Shown: positions 39,930 through 49,430, numbered from the stretch's first letter. The stretch is DNA of 64,000 nucleotides from Maricaulis sp048268525 (GCF_048268525.1 NZ_JBLWVH010000008.1:1-64000); one strand, 5' to 3'. The notes: generated by a model from the letters alone, not told the origin. Made by a program: numbers and translations.

Positions 39930-41789
39930 CTAGCTGGCCTCCTGCGAACGACGTTTCACATGGGCCAGCACCGCCGTCAGCGCACCCGGCGTGACACCTT
40001 CAATTCGAGCCGCCTGACCCAAGGTTTCCGGACGCGCACGTTCAAGCTTTTCACGAGCCTCATTGCTCAGCCCCCCGATACCGGAATAGTCCAGATCGCG
40101 CGGCAGACGCACGGCCTCGTCACGACGGAAGGCCAGGATGTCAGCCTGCTGGCGGTCGATATAACCGGCATAAAGCGCATCAATCTCGATTTGCTCCGCC
40201 ACGCTCGCTGATACGCTCCCCAGCTCAGGCCAGATCGCTCGTAGGCGCTGCCAATCCACCTCCGGATAAGCGAGCAGCTCGGAAACATTCCGACGCTTAC
40301 CATCGGCATTGACCGACAGGCCACGGTCGCGAGCTTCATTTGGAGTCAGCGACAGGCTCTGCGATAGCGACCGCGCCGACGACAGCTGATCCATCTTGCG
40401 GTCAAACGCTGCGCCACGAACACCGCCAGCCAGGCCCAGCTCGGTCGCTTTCGGCGTCAGGCGCTGGTCAGCATTATCCGCCCGCAACGTCAGACGATAT
40501 TCAGCGCGCGATGTGAACATCCGATAGGGCTCGCTCACTCCCCGCGTGATCAGGTCGTCGATCATCACGCCGATATAGGCCTCGGAACGGCTCAACACGA
40601 AGGGCTGCCTACCCGTTGCGAACAGGGCGGCATTGGCGCCGGCCATCAACCCCTGGGCAGCGGCCTCTTCATAGCCCGTCGTTCCATTAATCTGACCGGC
40701 GAGCCACAGACCGGCGCGCTTGCGTAACTGCAGTGTCGCGTCCAACTCTCGCGGATCGACATAATCATACTCGATCGCATAGCCGTACCGCTTGACCGAC
40801 ACCTGTTCGAGACCCGGAATGGTTTCGAGGAAGGCTTGTTGGACATCATCCGGCAGAGACGTCGAGATGCCGTTCGGATAGACCGTGTCGTCATCCAGCC
40901 CTTCCGGCTCGAGGAAGATCTGGTGTTGGGAGCGGTCGGCAAACCTGACGACCTTGTCCTCAATGGACGGGCAGTACCGGGGACCACGCCCGGCGATCGC
41001 GCCGGAGTAAACCGCTGACTGCCCGAGATTGTCGGCAATGATCCGGTGTGTCGCTTCGGTCGTCCGCGTCACCGCGCAAGTGATCTGCGGCACCTCGATC
41101 CGATCGGTCAGGAAGGAAAACGGCACCGGCTCTTCATCCGCTGCCTGCTGCTCGAGACTGTCCCAATCAATCGACGACTTGGAAAGGCGGGCCGGCGTGC
41201 CGGTTTTAAGACGCCCCATCTGCAGGCCCAGACCATACAATGTATCAGAAAGCCCGATCGAAGGCGCCTCCCCTGCACGCCCGGCTGGAATGCGCTCACT
41301 CCCTTTGTGGATCAGGCCGCGCAAAAACGTGCCTGTCGTCAGGACAACCGCGGCAGCGTGATACGCATGACCATCAGCGTCGGTCGCGCCAACACAGCGA
41401 TCGCCATCGAACATAAGATCCTCAACAGCGACGGCCTTGATCTCCAGCCCCGACAGGGACGTCAACTCGGCCTGCATCGCTGCACGATAGAGGGCACGAT
41501 CCGACTGCGTGCGCGGCCCTCGTACAGCCGGTCCCTTTGAACGGTTCAACAGGCGGAACTGAATACCCGACGCATCAGCGACACGGCCCATCACCCCATC
41601 CAGCGCGTCGATCTCCCGAACGAGATGACCCTTGCCCAACCCGCCAATGGCCGGATTGCAGGACATCTCTCCAATCGTCTCAAGCTTGTGGGTCAGAAGG
41701 AGCGTCCGGGCCCCCAGGCGCGCTGAAGCCGCGGCCGCATCGCAGCCGGCATGACCACCGCCAATGACTATGACGTCCCAGGTTTGCAT
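39930..41789 (-). CDS. mnmG: tRNA uridine-34 carboxymethylaminomethyl modification enzyme MnmG (GidA)
   Basis: A 619-residue FAD protein: the N-terminal loop is DVIVIGGGHAGCDAAAASARLG, then MSCNPAIGGLGKGHLVREIDALDG, the family cysteine-containing RLLNRSKGPAVRGPRTQSDR, VVLTTGTFLRGLI, YCPSIEDKVVRF and TSRAEYRLTLRADNADQRL. With MnmE it installs the cmnm5 group on U34 of tRNAs. The stop lies next to the rsmG start (39929), and parS2 lies 86 bp upstream of the start. Length is normal. Confidence 0.97.
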   Translation of the reverse strand: MQTWDVIVIGGGHAGCDAAAASARLGARTLLLTHKLETIGEMSCNPAIGGLGKGHLVREIDALDGVMGRVADASGIQFRLLNRSKGPAVRGPRTQSDRALYRAAMQAELTSLSGLEIKAVAVEDLMFDGDRCVGATDADGHAYHAAAVVLTTGTFLRGLIHKGSERIPAGRAGEAPSIGLSDTLYGLGLQMGRLKTGTPARLSKSSIDWDSLEQQAADEEPVPFSFLTDRIEVPQITCAVTRTTEATHRIIADNLGQSAVYSGAIAGRGPRYCPSIEDKVVRFADRSQHQIFLEPEGLDDDTVYPNGISTSLPDDVQQAFLETIPGLEQVSVKRYGYAIEYDYVDPRELDATLQLRKRAGLWLAGQINGTTGYEEAAAQGLMAGANAALFATGRQPFVLSRSEAYIGVMIDDLITRGVSEPYRMFTSRAEYRLTLRADNADQRLTPKATELGLAGGVRGAAFDRKMDQLSSARSLSQSLSLTPNEARDRGLSVNADGKRRNVSELLAYPEVDWQRLRAIWPELGSVSASVAEQIEIDALYAGYIDRQQADILAFRRDEAVRLPRDLDYSGIGGLSNEAREKLERARPETLGQAARIEGVTPGALTAVLAHVKRRSQEAS

Positions 41790-41874
41790 GGGGATCGATC
41801 CGTTCGGTTCAGGCTCTAGAAGAAGTCGGCCTACATAAGGCCTTCACCCAAAGGAGTCGAGATCGCAGATTGGA

Positions 41875-41890
41875 TGTTTCACGTGAAACA
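41875..41890. promoter_or_regulatory. parS site in the mnmG-mnmE intergenic region
   Basis: TGTTTCACGTGAAACA, an exact consensus parS palindrome, lies in the 122-bp gap between mnmE (stop at 41912) and mnmG (start at 41789). It is the second perfect copy in 2 kb and lies about 10 kb from the proposed origin. Confidence 0.95.
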
Positions 41891-41911
41891 CGGCACAGCA
41901 TTAACCCGCGG

Positions 41912-43228
41912 CTACTTGCCAATGCAGAATTGTGAGAACACCCGATCCAGAATGTCTTCGACATCGACCCGACCGGTCAGGCTCTCCAGCGAACGCACAG
42001 CCAGACGGGCATCCTCTCCGGCCAGCTCCGGCGCATCTGCCAGCTGGTCCCGACACCGCGCAAGAGCTTCCAAAGCCGCCTCAACCGCTTTCCGATGACG
42101 CACCCGGCTCAGAGCCGGCATCTCCCTGGTCGACAGCCGGTCCCGCACAATCTGTTCGATCCGCGCTTCCAACGCCTCGACGCCATCACCGGACTTGGCA
42201 CTCAAGCGATAGGCACCATCCCGTTCCGCGCCAGTACCAAGATCAAGCTTGTTGAGGACAAGCAAATCCCCATCGGTCAGCCGGCCCTCCAGATCAACCA
42301 GGTCGTCCGTCGACCGCGCATCCGCCACACCAATCCTCAGATCCGCATGTTCGGCCCGATCCAGGGCACGACGAACCCCTTCTGCCTCGATCGCATCCAC
42401 GGCTTCGCGCAATCCGGCAGTATCCGAAATCACCACAGGGAAACCGCCCAGGGTCAATTGAACCTCAACAATATCCCGGGTCGTCCCGGGAATATCCGTG
42501 ACAATCGCCGCATCACGTCGGGCGAGACAATTGAGCAGGCTCGACTTGCCAGCATTCGGGGCACCGATCAGAACGATGGAAAACCCGGTCCGGATCCGCT
42601 CGCCCCGCCGCCCGTCATCCAGATGCTCGAACATCGAGTCGATCAGTTTACTCAACGGCGCATAGGCGGCGTGGGACAACGCGTCCGGAACGTCGGCCTC
42701 GTCGGGAAAATCGATCTCGCCTTCGATCGAAGCCATCGCGGTAATCAGACTGTCCCGCCATCCATCATAGAGGCGCCGCAAGGATCCCGACATTTGCGAA
42801 AGCGCCTGGGCACGCTGGCCCTCGGTTTCGGCGTCAATCAGATCGGCCAATCCTTCGGCCTCGGTCAGATCAATCTTCTCATTCTCGAATGCTCGACGGG
42901 TGAACTCCCCGGCCTCGGCCGGATGAGCCCCGGCTTCATCCAGCGCCGACAGCACTGCATCGATGACGGCTGGTCCTCCGTGAACGTGGAATTCAGCGCT
43001 GTCTTCACCCGTGAAACTCGCTGGTCCCGGAAACCACAAAACCAGCCCGCGATCCATGACCGAGCCGGATCTGTCGCGAAGCGCACGCAAGCTTGCCAGT
43101 CGCGGTTCAGGCCGGGGAAAGCCGGCCAACGCGTCGAGCATCCCGCCTGCGCCGGGCCCGGAAAGGCGGATGACCGCAACCCCCGACCGTCCGGCCGGAG
43201 TGGCAAGCGCGTAAACCGTTGTATTCAA
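41912..43228 (-). CDS. mnmE: tRNA modification GTPase MnmE (TrmE)
   Basis: A 438-residue protein. The N-terminal tetrahydrofolate-binding domain starts TVYALATPAGRSGVAVIRLSG (in part); FTGEDSAEFHVHGG follows. The G domain has the Walker A VLIGAPNAGKSSLLN, the DxxG DTAGLRE, and the NKLD motif VLNKLDLG. The protein ends with the signature CIGK (FSQFCIGK). MnmE and MnmG together modify U34 of tRNA, and the two genes sit next to each other here. It is 4 bp downstream of a small DUF6489-like gene. Confidence 0.97.
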   Translation of the reverse strand: MNTTVYALATPAGRSGVAVIRLSGPGAGGMLDALAGFPRPEPRLASLRALRDRSGSVMDRGLVLWFPGPASFTGEDSAEFHVHGGPAVIDAVLSALDEAGAHPAEAGEFTRRAFENEKIDLTEAEGLADLIDAETEGQRAQALSQMSGSLRRLYDGWRDSLITAMASIEGEIDFPDEADVPDALSHAAYAPLSKLIDSMFEHLDDGRRGERIRTGFSIVLIGAPNAGKSSLLNCLARRDAAIVTDIPGTTRDIVEVQLTLGGFPVVISDTAGLREAVDAIEAEGVRRALDRAEHADLRIGVADARSTDDLVDLEGRLTDGDLLVLNKLDLGTGAERDGAYRLSAKSGDGVEALEARIEQIVRDRLSTREMPALSRVRHRKAVEAALEALARCRDQLADAPELAGEDARLAVRSLESLTGRVDVEDILDRVFSQFCIGK

Positions 43229-43232
43229 TGTC

Positions 43233-43481
43233 CTACTTGTCCTTGCCCGACCCGCTCACGCCACCCTCCTGACGCATCATCTCCATGAATTGATTAGTCA
43301 TTTGACCACCAACGGCCGACCATTGGCGCATCAAGACCTCCGGCTCCATCGACTCCAGATTGGCCTCGGTCCGTTTGACGACTTCATCGACCATCGCATC
43401 GTTGATCCGCGATACCTCAGGAAGGCCGAGAAAGGCCCGGGCTTCTTCGGGCGTACAATCAATGTCGATCTTGACCTTCAT
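43233..43481 (-). CDS. small conserved protein, DUF6489-like
   Basis: An 82-residue protein beginning MKVKIDIDCTPEEARAFLGLPE, with a conserved ...SMEPEVLMRQWSAVGGQMTNQFMEMM helix and a glycine/serine tail. I recall short alphaproteobacterial proteins of this type (DUF6489) of unknown function. It is soluble. The stop lies 4 bp before mnmE, so it probably shares the mnmE transcript. It is divergent from the dienelactone hydrolase gene across 47 bp. Confidence 0.75.
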   Translation of the reverse strand: MKVKIDIDCTPEEARAFLGLPEVSRINDAMVDEVVKRTEANLESMEPEVLMRQWSAVGGQMTNQFMEMMRQEGGVSGSGKDK

Positions 43482-43528
43482 TCCGGCCTCGCTTGAACTG
43501 CTAGAAGACTACTCAACAGGAGCCTCCC

Positions 43529-44227
43529 ATGACAGGTCAACATATCTCCATCAACACAGCTGATGGAGCCTTTTCCGCTTACCGTGCCGTGCCGGCCTCC
43601 GGCAAGGGAGCCGGCGTGCTTGTCCTGCAGGAGGTTTTCGGGGTCAATCAGGGCATGCGGCAAATCTGCGACGGTCTCGCTGAAGCCGGCTTTGTCGCGC
43701 TTTGCCCCGACCTGTTCTGGCGCGCCGAGCCGGGCCTCGAGCTCGACGATCATGTTGATGCCGATCTGAAACGCGCCTTCCAGCTCTATGGCGAATTCGA
43801 CCTCGACACCGGCATGTGCGATGTCGCCGCGGCGCTGGCGCATCTGCGAGCCGACAAGGCGTGCACCGGCAAGGCGGGCGCGATGGGTTATTGCCTCGGC
43901 GGCATGCTCGCCTATCTGACCGCTTGCCGCACCAACAGCGACGCCACGGTCGGCTATTATGGCGTCGGGATCGAAACCCGGCTCGGCGAGGCCGACGCGC
44001 TCGATCGCCCGCTGCTTCTACACATCGCCGGCAAGGATCAGTTCGTGCCCCCGCAGGCCCAGGCCGACATCCACACCGCCTTCGACGATCATCCGATGAT
44101 CCGCCTGGAAGGCTATCCCGACGAAGACCACGCCTTCGCTCGTCCCGGCGGCAGGCACTATTCCGGGAACAGCGCTGACCGAGCCAACATGCTGACGCTG
44201 AAGTTTCTCCACGAAATCCTCGATTGA
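43529..44227 (+). CDS. dienelactone hydrolase family protein
   Basis: A 232-residue alpha/beta hydrolase with the classic DLH pattern: GVLVLQEVFGVNQGMRQICDGLAEAGF, the nucleophile elbow GAMGYCLGG (cysteine in the GxCxG position, as in true dienelactone hydrolases), LHIAGKDQFVPP with the acid, and YPDEDHAFARPGG with the catalytic histidine. It hydrolyses the lactone ring of dienelactone-type compounds, but the physiological substrate is unclear without an aromatic-degradation cluster nearby. The ATG at 43529 has GGAGCC about 7 bases upstream. Confidence 0.9.
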   Translation: MTGQHISINTADGAFSAYRAVPASGKGAGVLVLQEVFGVNQGMRQICDGLAEAGFVALCPDLFWRAEPGLELDDHVDADLKRAFQLYGEFDLDTGMCDVAAALAHLRADKACTGKAGAMGYCLGGMLAYLTACRTNSDATVGYYGVGIETRLGEADALDRPLLLHIAGKDQFVPPQAQADIHTAFDDHPMIRLEGYPDEDHAFARPGGRHYSGNSADRANMLTLKFLHEILD

Positions 44228-44328
44228 CCCTCATCGTCACGCGGGCGTGATTACCGTGATCGTCCATCTTCCGTCACAATACTCAGCCGTGCCGACAGTC
44301 TCGCATCAACGACAATCGGAATTTACCC

Positions 44329-45153
44329 TTGGCATTCGTCGACGATCTCCGTGAAGTGCGCCGCGCCGGCTTCCCGCTCCGCCCCCCCTTCCTGGCAGTG
44401 ACGACCGGCATCTGGCTTGTCTGCCTGCTTGTGTTCGCAACCGCCGGCTGGATAGATGCGGTCAGGGAAGATCCACAGGCCGATTACCCGGCCTATCTGA
44501 TGGCCTGGACGCGCGGCCTGCTGCCCTGGCTCTTCCTCTTCCCCCTGGTCTTCAAGCTTGGCGCCCGCCACACCAACGCCAATCTGCAAGACAGCACGGT
44601 ATCCGCCCTGGTCGCTGGCACGACAGCCATGATCGCCGTTCTCGCCTATGCGGCTGTCGCCTTCTCGATCGGGACAGGCCGGTCGCCGCTCGAGACACTC
44701 GCCAGCTTCGGCGTCCGCGACTTCCTGTGGGACGTTGTCCTGTTTGCCATGGCCTTTCTGGTCGGTCGGCAGATGCGACCTGAGCTCGACCCTCGCACCA
44801 CGACGGGACACAGCCCCGGATCACTCGCCGTGAAATCAAGCGGCCGTGTCGAATACATCCCCGTCGCCAGTATTCTCGGCGCCACCGCGCAAGGCAATTA
44901 CATCGCCTTGCACCTGGACGAGCGCGATGTCTTGCACCGCACCACCATGGCCCAACTGGAAACAGCGCTATCCGATGCCGGTTTTATCCGCATCCACCGC
45001 TCCCACCTGGTCAACCCGTCAAAGGTCAGCGTCGCCCGGTCCCGCGGCGAGAGTTTCCGCATCATCGAACTGAGCAATGGCGTCCAGTTGCCGGTTTCAG
45101 ACCGATACCGGGCCGAAGTCCGTCAGCAACTCGACCAACGGGTGCTCGGCTGA
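44329..45153 (+). CDS. membrane-anchored LytTR-family transcriptional regulator
   Basis: A 274-residue protein with an N-terminal membrane domain of about four helices (LAVTTGIWLVCLLVFATAG, LPWLFLFPLVF, STVSALVAGTTAMIAVLAYAAVAF, FLWDVVLFAMAFLVG, residues 20-150) and a C-terminal LytTR DNA-binding domain from about residue 170: GRVEYIPVASILGATAQGNYIALHL, FIRIHRSHLVNPSKV, LSNGVQLPVSDRYRAEV. A LytTR domain tethered to the membrane suggests direct sensing without a kinase. The start is TTG at 44329, chosen because no better codon lies nearby; it is uncertain. Confidence 0.85.
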   Translation: MAFVDDLREVRRAGFPLRPPFLAVTTGIWLVCLLVFATAGWIDAVREDPQADYPAYLMAWTRGLLPWLFLFPLVFKLGARHTNANLQDSTVSALVAGTTAMIAVLAYAAVAFSIGTGRSPLETLASFGVRDFLWDVVLFAMAFLVGRQMRPELDPRTTTGHSPGSLAVKSSGRVEYIPVASILGATAQGNYIALHLDERDVLHRTTMAQLETALSDAGFIRIHRSHLVNPSKVSVARSRGESFRIIELSNGVQLPVSDRYRAEVRQQLDQRVLG

Positions 45154-45166
45154 CCGGCCCCTGCAA

Positions 45167-45802
45167 TCAGCCCGTCACAGCACTGGCAGCAGCCCAGGCA
45201 GGGCGGGCGGTCAAACGTGCGAAATAGGCCTTCACGGCCTCCGGCGCATCATCCATTTGCTTGATGATCTTGAGCAGAAACAGCATGTAGCCGACCGAGA
45301 TATCGGCTGCGGTAAAGCGATCACCGGCCAGATAGTCCCGATCCTTGAGACCATGCTCTGCCAACATTGTGAGCGCTTTGACCGTGTCCGCCTTGGCTGA
45401 CTTCGCGATCACCTCGCTACGGGCCTTTTCCGGCAACAACACCGTGTGAGCCAGCAGAAGCGTGACCGGCATGATCAGCCCGCTCTCACCGAAATGGAGC
45501 CATTGCAGAAAGAGGTCGTAATCCTCTTCCTCGGGCTTCACGTCCAGATCCGTCGGCCCGTAGCGTCCCATGATATATTGCATGATCGCCACCGACTCGA
45601 ACATGACCCGGCCCTTGTCAGCCAGCGCTGGCACCTTGCGCAACGGGTGGACATCTGCATACGCCTCGTCACCGGCAGGTCGCTGGGCAAAGGCAACGCT
45701 CTCCAGCGTGTAACGCAGCCCCATTTCCTCCAGCAACCACCGCACCCGCACCGAGCGGGTCCTTGGCGCGTGATAGAGACGCAAGCCTGATTGTTCGACC
45801 AT
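45167..45802 (-). CDS. glutathione S-transferase family protein
   Basis: A 211-residue GST: the thioredoxin-like N-terminal domain (LRLYHAPRTRSVRVRWLLEEMGL, KVPALADKGRVMFESVAIMQYI, with the cis-Pro and ESVAI motif) and the all-helical C-terminal domain (YLAGDRFTAADISVGYMLFLL with the N-capping box). The substrate is unknown. I chose the ATG at 45802; the frame is open 49 codons further up without family sequence. It is convergent with the LytTR gene, 13 bp apart. Confidence 0.9.
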   Translation of the reverse strand: MVEQSGLRLYHAPRTRSVRVRWLLEEMGLRYTLESVAFAQRPAGDEAYADVHPLRKVPALADKGRVMFESVAIMQYIMGRYGPTDLDVKPEEEDYDLFLQWLHFGESGLIMPVTLLLAHTVLLPEKARSEVIAKSAKADTVKALTMLAEHGLKDRDYLAGDRFTAADISVGYMLFLLKIIKQMDDAPEAVKAYFARLTARPAWAAASAVTG

Positions 45803-45966
45803 GGTGTTTCTCCCCGTGTTTTGGCATCCGGTACCGATTATGATTGTCACGAACACACGACATTGAAAGCATGGTCCCACCGCGCGGCCATCAAGAATTG
45901 TCGCATGCCGACGATACAATCCTGCCCAAATCACCTCCGGACACCACACCAGCCTTGAGGACCACC

Positions 45967-46836
45967 ATGCGCCTGCTCCCTATCGCTGCAACCGCCCTGC
46001 TCGCTGCCTGCTCACCGGCATCACACAACGTCCCGGTCGACCGTGCCGCACCCGCCATCGCGATGGACTGTTTCCGCGAAACAGGCACATCCATGCTGGC
46101 CGCGCATCGCGGCGGGCCGGCTGAGGGCTATCCGGAGAATGCCCTCACCAGCCTGCGTCGCCTGTCCACTCTGGGTGTGCTTTATGCCGAGATCGATGTC
46201 CGACGCTCCGCCGATGGGGTCCTCTACCTGCTGCACGATGACAGCCTGGACCGCACGACATCAGGAACAGGTCCGGTCGACGGGCTCGATTGGGCCGATC
46301 TGTCCGGGCTCCGCCTCGCAGACAATGACGGGCTGCCAACCAGCTCCCGCATTCCGACCCTCATAGAAGCATTCGATCTGGCCCGAGAGGCCAACCTAGT
46401 CCTCAATCTCGATCTCAAATCGGTTTCGCCCGAGCAGATTGTCACCTTCATTCACGAACAGGGCGCACGCGATCTGGTGGCGGTCATCGCCTATACCGTT
46501 GAGGACGCCGCCGCCGTCCATGCACTGGATCCGGGGCTTCTCCTCTCGGTTCCCAATGACAGGTCCGCCTTGCGCCGCGCCGGTGTCAATCTTGAGGCGA
46601 GCTATATCTGGATGGGAACCGGGCCATTGGACCCCCACGCCGACACAGCGCTCGGCGATCTCGGACTAGAGACATCAGCGGGCCTGTTCCGCCGCGAGGA
46701 TGGAAGTCCCGGCCTCTATCTCGAAGCGCGCGACGCCAATATCGAGCTGATCGCCGTCGATGATGTCGATACTGCAGTCAGGGCCCTGGGCGGCGGCGCC
46801 GTTCTGCGTGACCAGATCAATGCCTGCACGCCCTAG
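45967..46836 (+). CDS. exported lipoprotein glycerophosphodiester phosphodiesterase
   Basis: A 289-residue GDPD-family protein with a lipoprotein signal (MRLLPIAATALLAAC, lipobox LAAC). The catalytic core is visible: AAHRGGPAEGYPENAL (HRG...PENT type), YAEIDVRRSADGVLYLLHDDSLDRTTSGTG (in part, metal-binding Glu/Asp and the HD pair), and LNLDLKS. It cleaves glycerophosphodiesters to glycerol-3-phosphate and an alcohol, probably in the periplasm or at the outer membrane. The start at the ATG at 45967 is set by the signal peptide. Confidence 0.88.
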   Translation: MRLLPIAATALLAACSPASHNVPVDRAAPAIAMDCFRETGTSMLAAHRGGPAEGYPENALTSLRRLSTLGVLYAEIDVRRSADGVLYLLHDDSLDRTTSGTGPVDGLDWADLSGLRLADNDGLPTSSRIPTLIEAFDLAREANLVLNLDLKSVSPEQIVTFIHEQGARDLVAVIAYTVEDAAAVHALDPGLLLSVPNDRSALRRAGVNLEASYIWMGTGPLDPHADTALGDLGLETSAGLFRREDGSPGLYLEARDANIELIAVDDVDTAVRALGGGAVLRDQINACTP

Positions 46837-46896
46837 GAAACCCGTAACGAACCCCCACATGGTGGACGCACAGAACAATCCGGATCGGCAAGACCC

Positions 46897-47871
46897 ATGA
46901 CAAAAGCAATCAGGATCCATCAGACCGGCGGTCCGTCCGTTATGCAGCTTGAAGACTGTGAGGCCCGAGAGCCCGGCCCTGGAGAATTGTTGATCCGGCA
47001 TGTCGCGATCGGTGTGAACTATATCGACACCTATCACCGATCCGGTCTCTATCCTGTCCCCCTGCCCAGCGGTTTGGGGCTCGAGGCTTCCGGTATCGTC
47101 GAGGCAATGGGCAGTGGGGTCTCAGGTATCCAGACCGGTGACCGCGTCGCCTATGGCAGCGGACCCTTGGGTGCCTATGCCGAAACCAACATCGTTCCGG
47201 CCGGCCGCGTCGCGAAACTGCCTGATGCTGTTTCACATGAGCAAGCCGCAACCATCATGCTCAAAGGCATGACGGCCCGCTATCTTCTCAAGGAGACCTA
47301 TCCGGTCCAGCGCGGCGAAACCATCCTGTTCCACGCAGCTGCCGGCGGTGTCGGCCTGTTGGTCTGCCAATGGGCCAGGGATCTGGGTGTCACCCTCATC
47401 GGAACCGCCAGCACACAGGAAAAATGCGACCTCGCCCTCTCGATGGGCGCCACACACATGATCAATTATACCGAGGAGAACGTGGTAGCCCGAGTACGGG
47501 ACATCACGAACGGTCAGGGTGTTCCGGTTGTCTATGACGGAGTCGGCAAGGACACATTCGAAATGTCACTCGATTGCCTGAAGACGCGCGGCTTGCTTGC
47601 CAGCTTCGGCAATGCCTCAGGCCCGGTAACGGGTGTCGATCTGGGAATTCTGACACAAAAGGGCTCGCTCTACGTCACCCGCCCGTCGCTTGGACATTAT
47701 ACCGCGACCGATGAAGCCCTGGCTGCCAATACCGCCGATGTCTTCGATGCTGTTGCCCGCGGAGCCCTGACGATCACCATCAACCAGCGCCACGCGCTGG
47801 ACGATGCCGTCAAAGCCCACGAGATGCTGGAATCCCGCCAGACGACAGGGGCCAGTATCCTGGTCCCCTGA
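46897..47871 (+). CDS. NADPH:quinone oxidoreductase, zinc-free MDR family
   Basis: A 324-residue QOR: AIRIHQTGGPSVMQLEDCEA, VNYIDTYHRSGLYP, PSGLGLEASGIVEAMG, the dinucleotide loop HAAAGGVGLLVCQWA, and YDGVGKDTFEMSLDCL. The absence of zinc-ligating cysteines fits the QorA-type quinone reductase, which uses NADPH to reduce quinones by one or two electrons. It starts 60 bp after the phosphodiesterase gene and is convergent with rho, 13 bp from its stop. Confidence 0.9.
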   Translation: MTKAIRIHQTGGPSVMQLEDCEAREPGPGELLIRHVAIGVNYIDTYHRSGLYPVPLPSGLGLEASGIVEAMGSGVSGIQTGDRVAYGSGPLGAYAETNIVPAGRVAKLPDAVSHEQAATIMLKGMTARYLLKETYPVQRGETILFHAAAGGVGLLVCQWARDLGVTLIGTASTQEKCDLALSMGATHMINYTEENVVARVRDITNGQGVPVVYDGVGKDTFEMSLDCLKTRGLLASFGNASGPVTGVDLGILTQKGSLYVTRPSLGHYTATDEALAANTADVFDAVARGALTITINQRHALDDAVKAHEMLESRQTTGASILVP

Positions 47872-47884
47872 CCGATCCGATGAA

Positions 47885-49195
47885 TCAGGTATTCATCGAG
47901 TCGAAGAACTCATCATTGGTCTTGGTCTGACGCAGCTTGTCGAGCAGGAACTCGATCGCATCCTGGGCACCCATCGGATTGAGGATGCGGCGCAGGACAT
48001 ACATTTTCTGCAACTGACCACGGTCGACGAGGAGTTCCTCTTTCCGGGTACCGGATTTGAGGATGTCGATCGCCGGGAAGACGCGCTTGTCGGCGACCTT
48101 GCGGTCGAGCACGACTTCCGAGTTACCCGTACCCTTGAACTCTTCGAAGATGACTTCATCCATCCGCGAACCGGTATCGATCAGCGCCGTAGCGATGATG
48201 GTCAGCGATCCGCCATGCTCGATATTCCGGGCCGCACCAAAGAAGCGCTTGGGGCGTTGCAGGGCGTTGGCATCAACACCACCGGTCAACACCTTGCCCG
48301 AGGACGGCACCACCGTGTTGTAAGCCCGGCCCAGACGGGTAATCGAGTCCAGCAGGATCACGACATCACGGCCGTGCTCGACCAGGCGTTTGGCTTTTTC
48401 GATCACCATTTCGGCGACCTGGACGTGACGCGTTGCCGGCTCGTCGAAAGTCGAGGAAATCACCTCACCTTTGACCGTACGCTGCATGTCAGTCACTTCT
48501 TCCGGCCGCTCATCGATCAGCAGGACCATCAGATAACAATCCGGATGATTGCTTTCGATCGCGTGGGCGATGTTTTGCAGCAGAACGGTCTTGCCGGTCC
48601 GCGGCGGCGCCACAATCAGTCCGCGCTGGCCCTTGCCAAGCGGTGACACAATATCGATGACCCGGCCGGAACGATCCTTCACCGTCGGATCGGCCAGCTC
48701 CATATTGAAGCGGCTTTCCGGATAGAGCGGGGTCAGATTGTCAAAATGGACCTTGTGACGAGCGGATTCCGGATCCTGGAAATTGATCGTCGAGACTTTC
48801 AAGAGCGCAAAATAGCGTTCGCCATCGCGCGGACTGCGGATTTCGCCTTCAACCGTATCGCCCGTACGCAGGCCGAATTTGCGGATCTGGGTCGGGGACA
48901 CATAGATGTCGTCCGGTCCGGCCAGATAATTTGATTCCGGCGAACGCAGAAAACCGAACCCGTCCTGCAGCACTTCCATGACGCCGCCGCCATGAATCTC
49001 GACATCCCGCTCTGCAAGGGATTTGAGAATGGCGAACATCATGGCCTGTTTGCGCAAGGAAGACGCATTCTCGATCTCGAGCGCTTCGGCAAACTCAACC
49101 AGTTCTGTTGGCTTCTTTTCCTTGAGATCCTGCAGCGTCATGCGCTCCAGACCTTCAAGCAGGGCGGGGACGGGTGCGGAAATTTCGTCGGTCAT
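47885..49195 (-). CDS. rho: transcription termination factor Rho
   Basis: A 436-residue Rho: the N-terminal Rho-N domain (MTLQDLKEKKPTELVEFAEAL), the RNA-binding cold-shock-like domain (GGVMEVLQDGFGFLRSPESNY and GDTVEGEIRSP), Walker A APPRTGKTVLLQNIA, MVLLIDERPEEVTDM, DVVILLDSITRLGRAYN (Walker B), and the R-loop and Q-loop regions. It ends transcription at C-rich unstructured RNA. Length is typical. A 235-bp leader (49196-49430) with no gene precedes hemJ on the same strand; rho leaders often autoregulate, but I see no clear signal. Confidence 0.97.
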   Translation of the reverse strand: MTDEISAPVPALLEGLERMTLQDLKEKKPTELVEFAEALEIENASSLRKQAMMFAILKSLAERDVEIHGGGVMEVLQDGFGFLRSPESNYLAGPDDIYVSPTQIRKFGLRTGDTVEGEIRSPRDGERYFALLKVSTINFQDPESARHKVHFDNLTPLYPESRFNMELADPTVKDRSGRVIDIVSPLGKGQRGLIVAPPRTGKTVLLQNIAHAIESNHPDCYLMVLLIDERPEEVTDMQRTVKGEVISSTFDEPATRHVQVAEMVIEKAKRLVEHGRDVVILLDSITRLGRAYNTVVPSSGKVLTGGVDANALQRPKRFFGAARNIEHGGSLTIIATALIDTGSRMDEVIFEEFKGTGNSEVVLDRKVADKRVFPAIDILKSGTRKEELLVDRGQLQKMYVLRRILNPMGAQDAIEFLLDKLRQTKTNDEFFDSMNT

Positions 49196-49430
49196 GATGA
49201 TACTATCAGCTCAAGCACAAGAGCGTGACCCGGGACGGGCCTTACGCGATCAAGCAAGCCGGGTACTGCCAAGGCGAGGAAGACCCGAGAATTGAGGAGC
49301 AGACGGGCGCGCTGTGATTCACGCGTCTCACGTCACGAAAGAAGGGATCCTGAAAAAGGATTCGAGAAACCCTTGCCATGCAGCCCGCCCACCGTCAAGC
49401 ACAAGCCACTCGGCGCGCGCCAATTCCTGT

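Noticed and set aside
42095..43288. A 397-codon open frame on the + strand opposite mnmE
   Set aside because: mnmE on the - strand has all family motifs; the opposite frame is a shadow with no recognisable sequence.
47229..47244. parS-like sequence TGTTTCACATGAGCAA inside the quinone reductase gene
   Set aside because: It has four mismatches to parS, all in the second half, so it is not counted as a third site.
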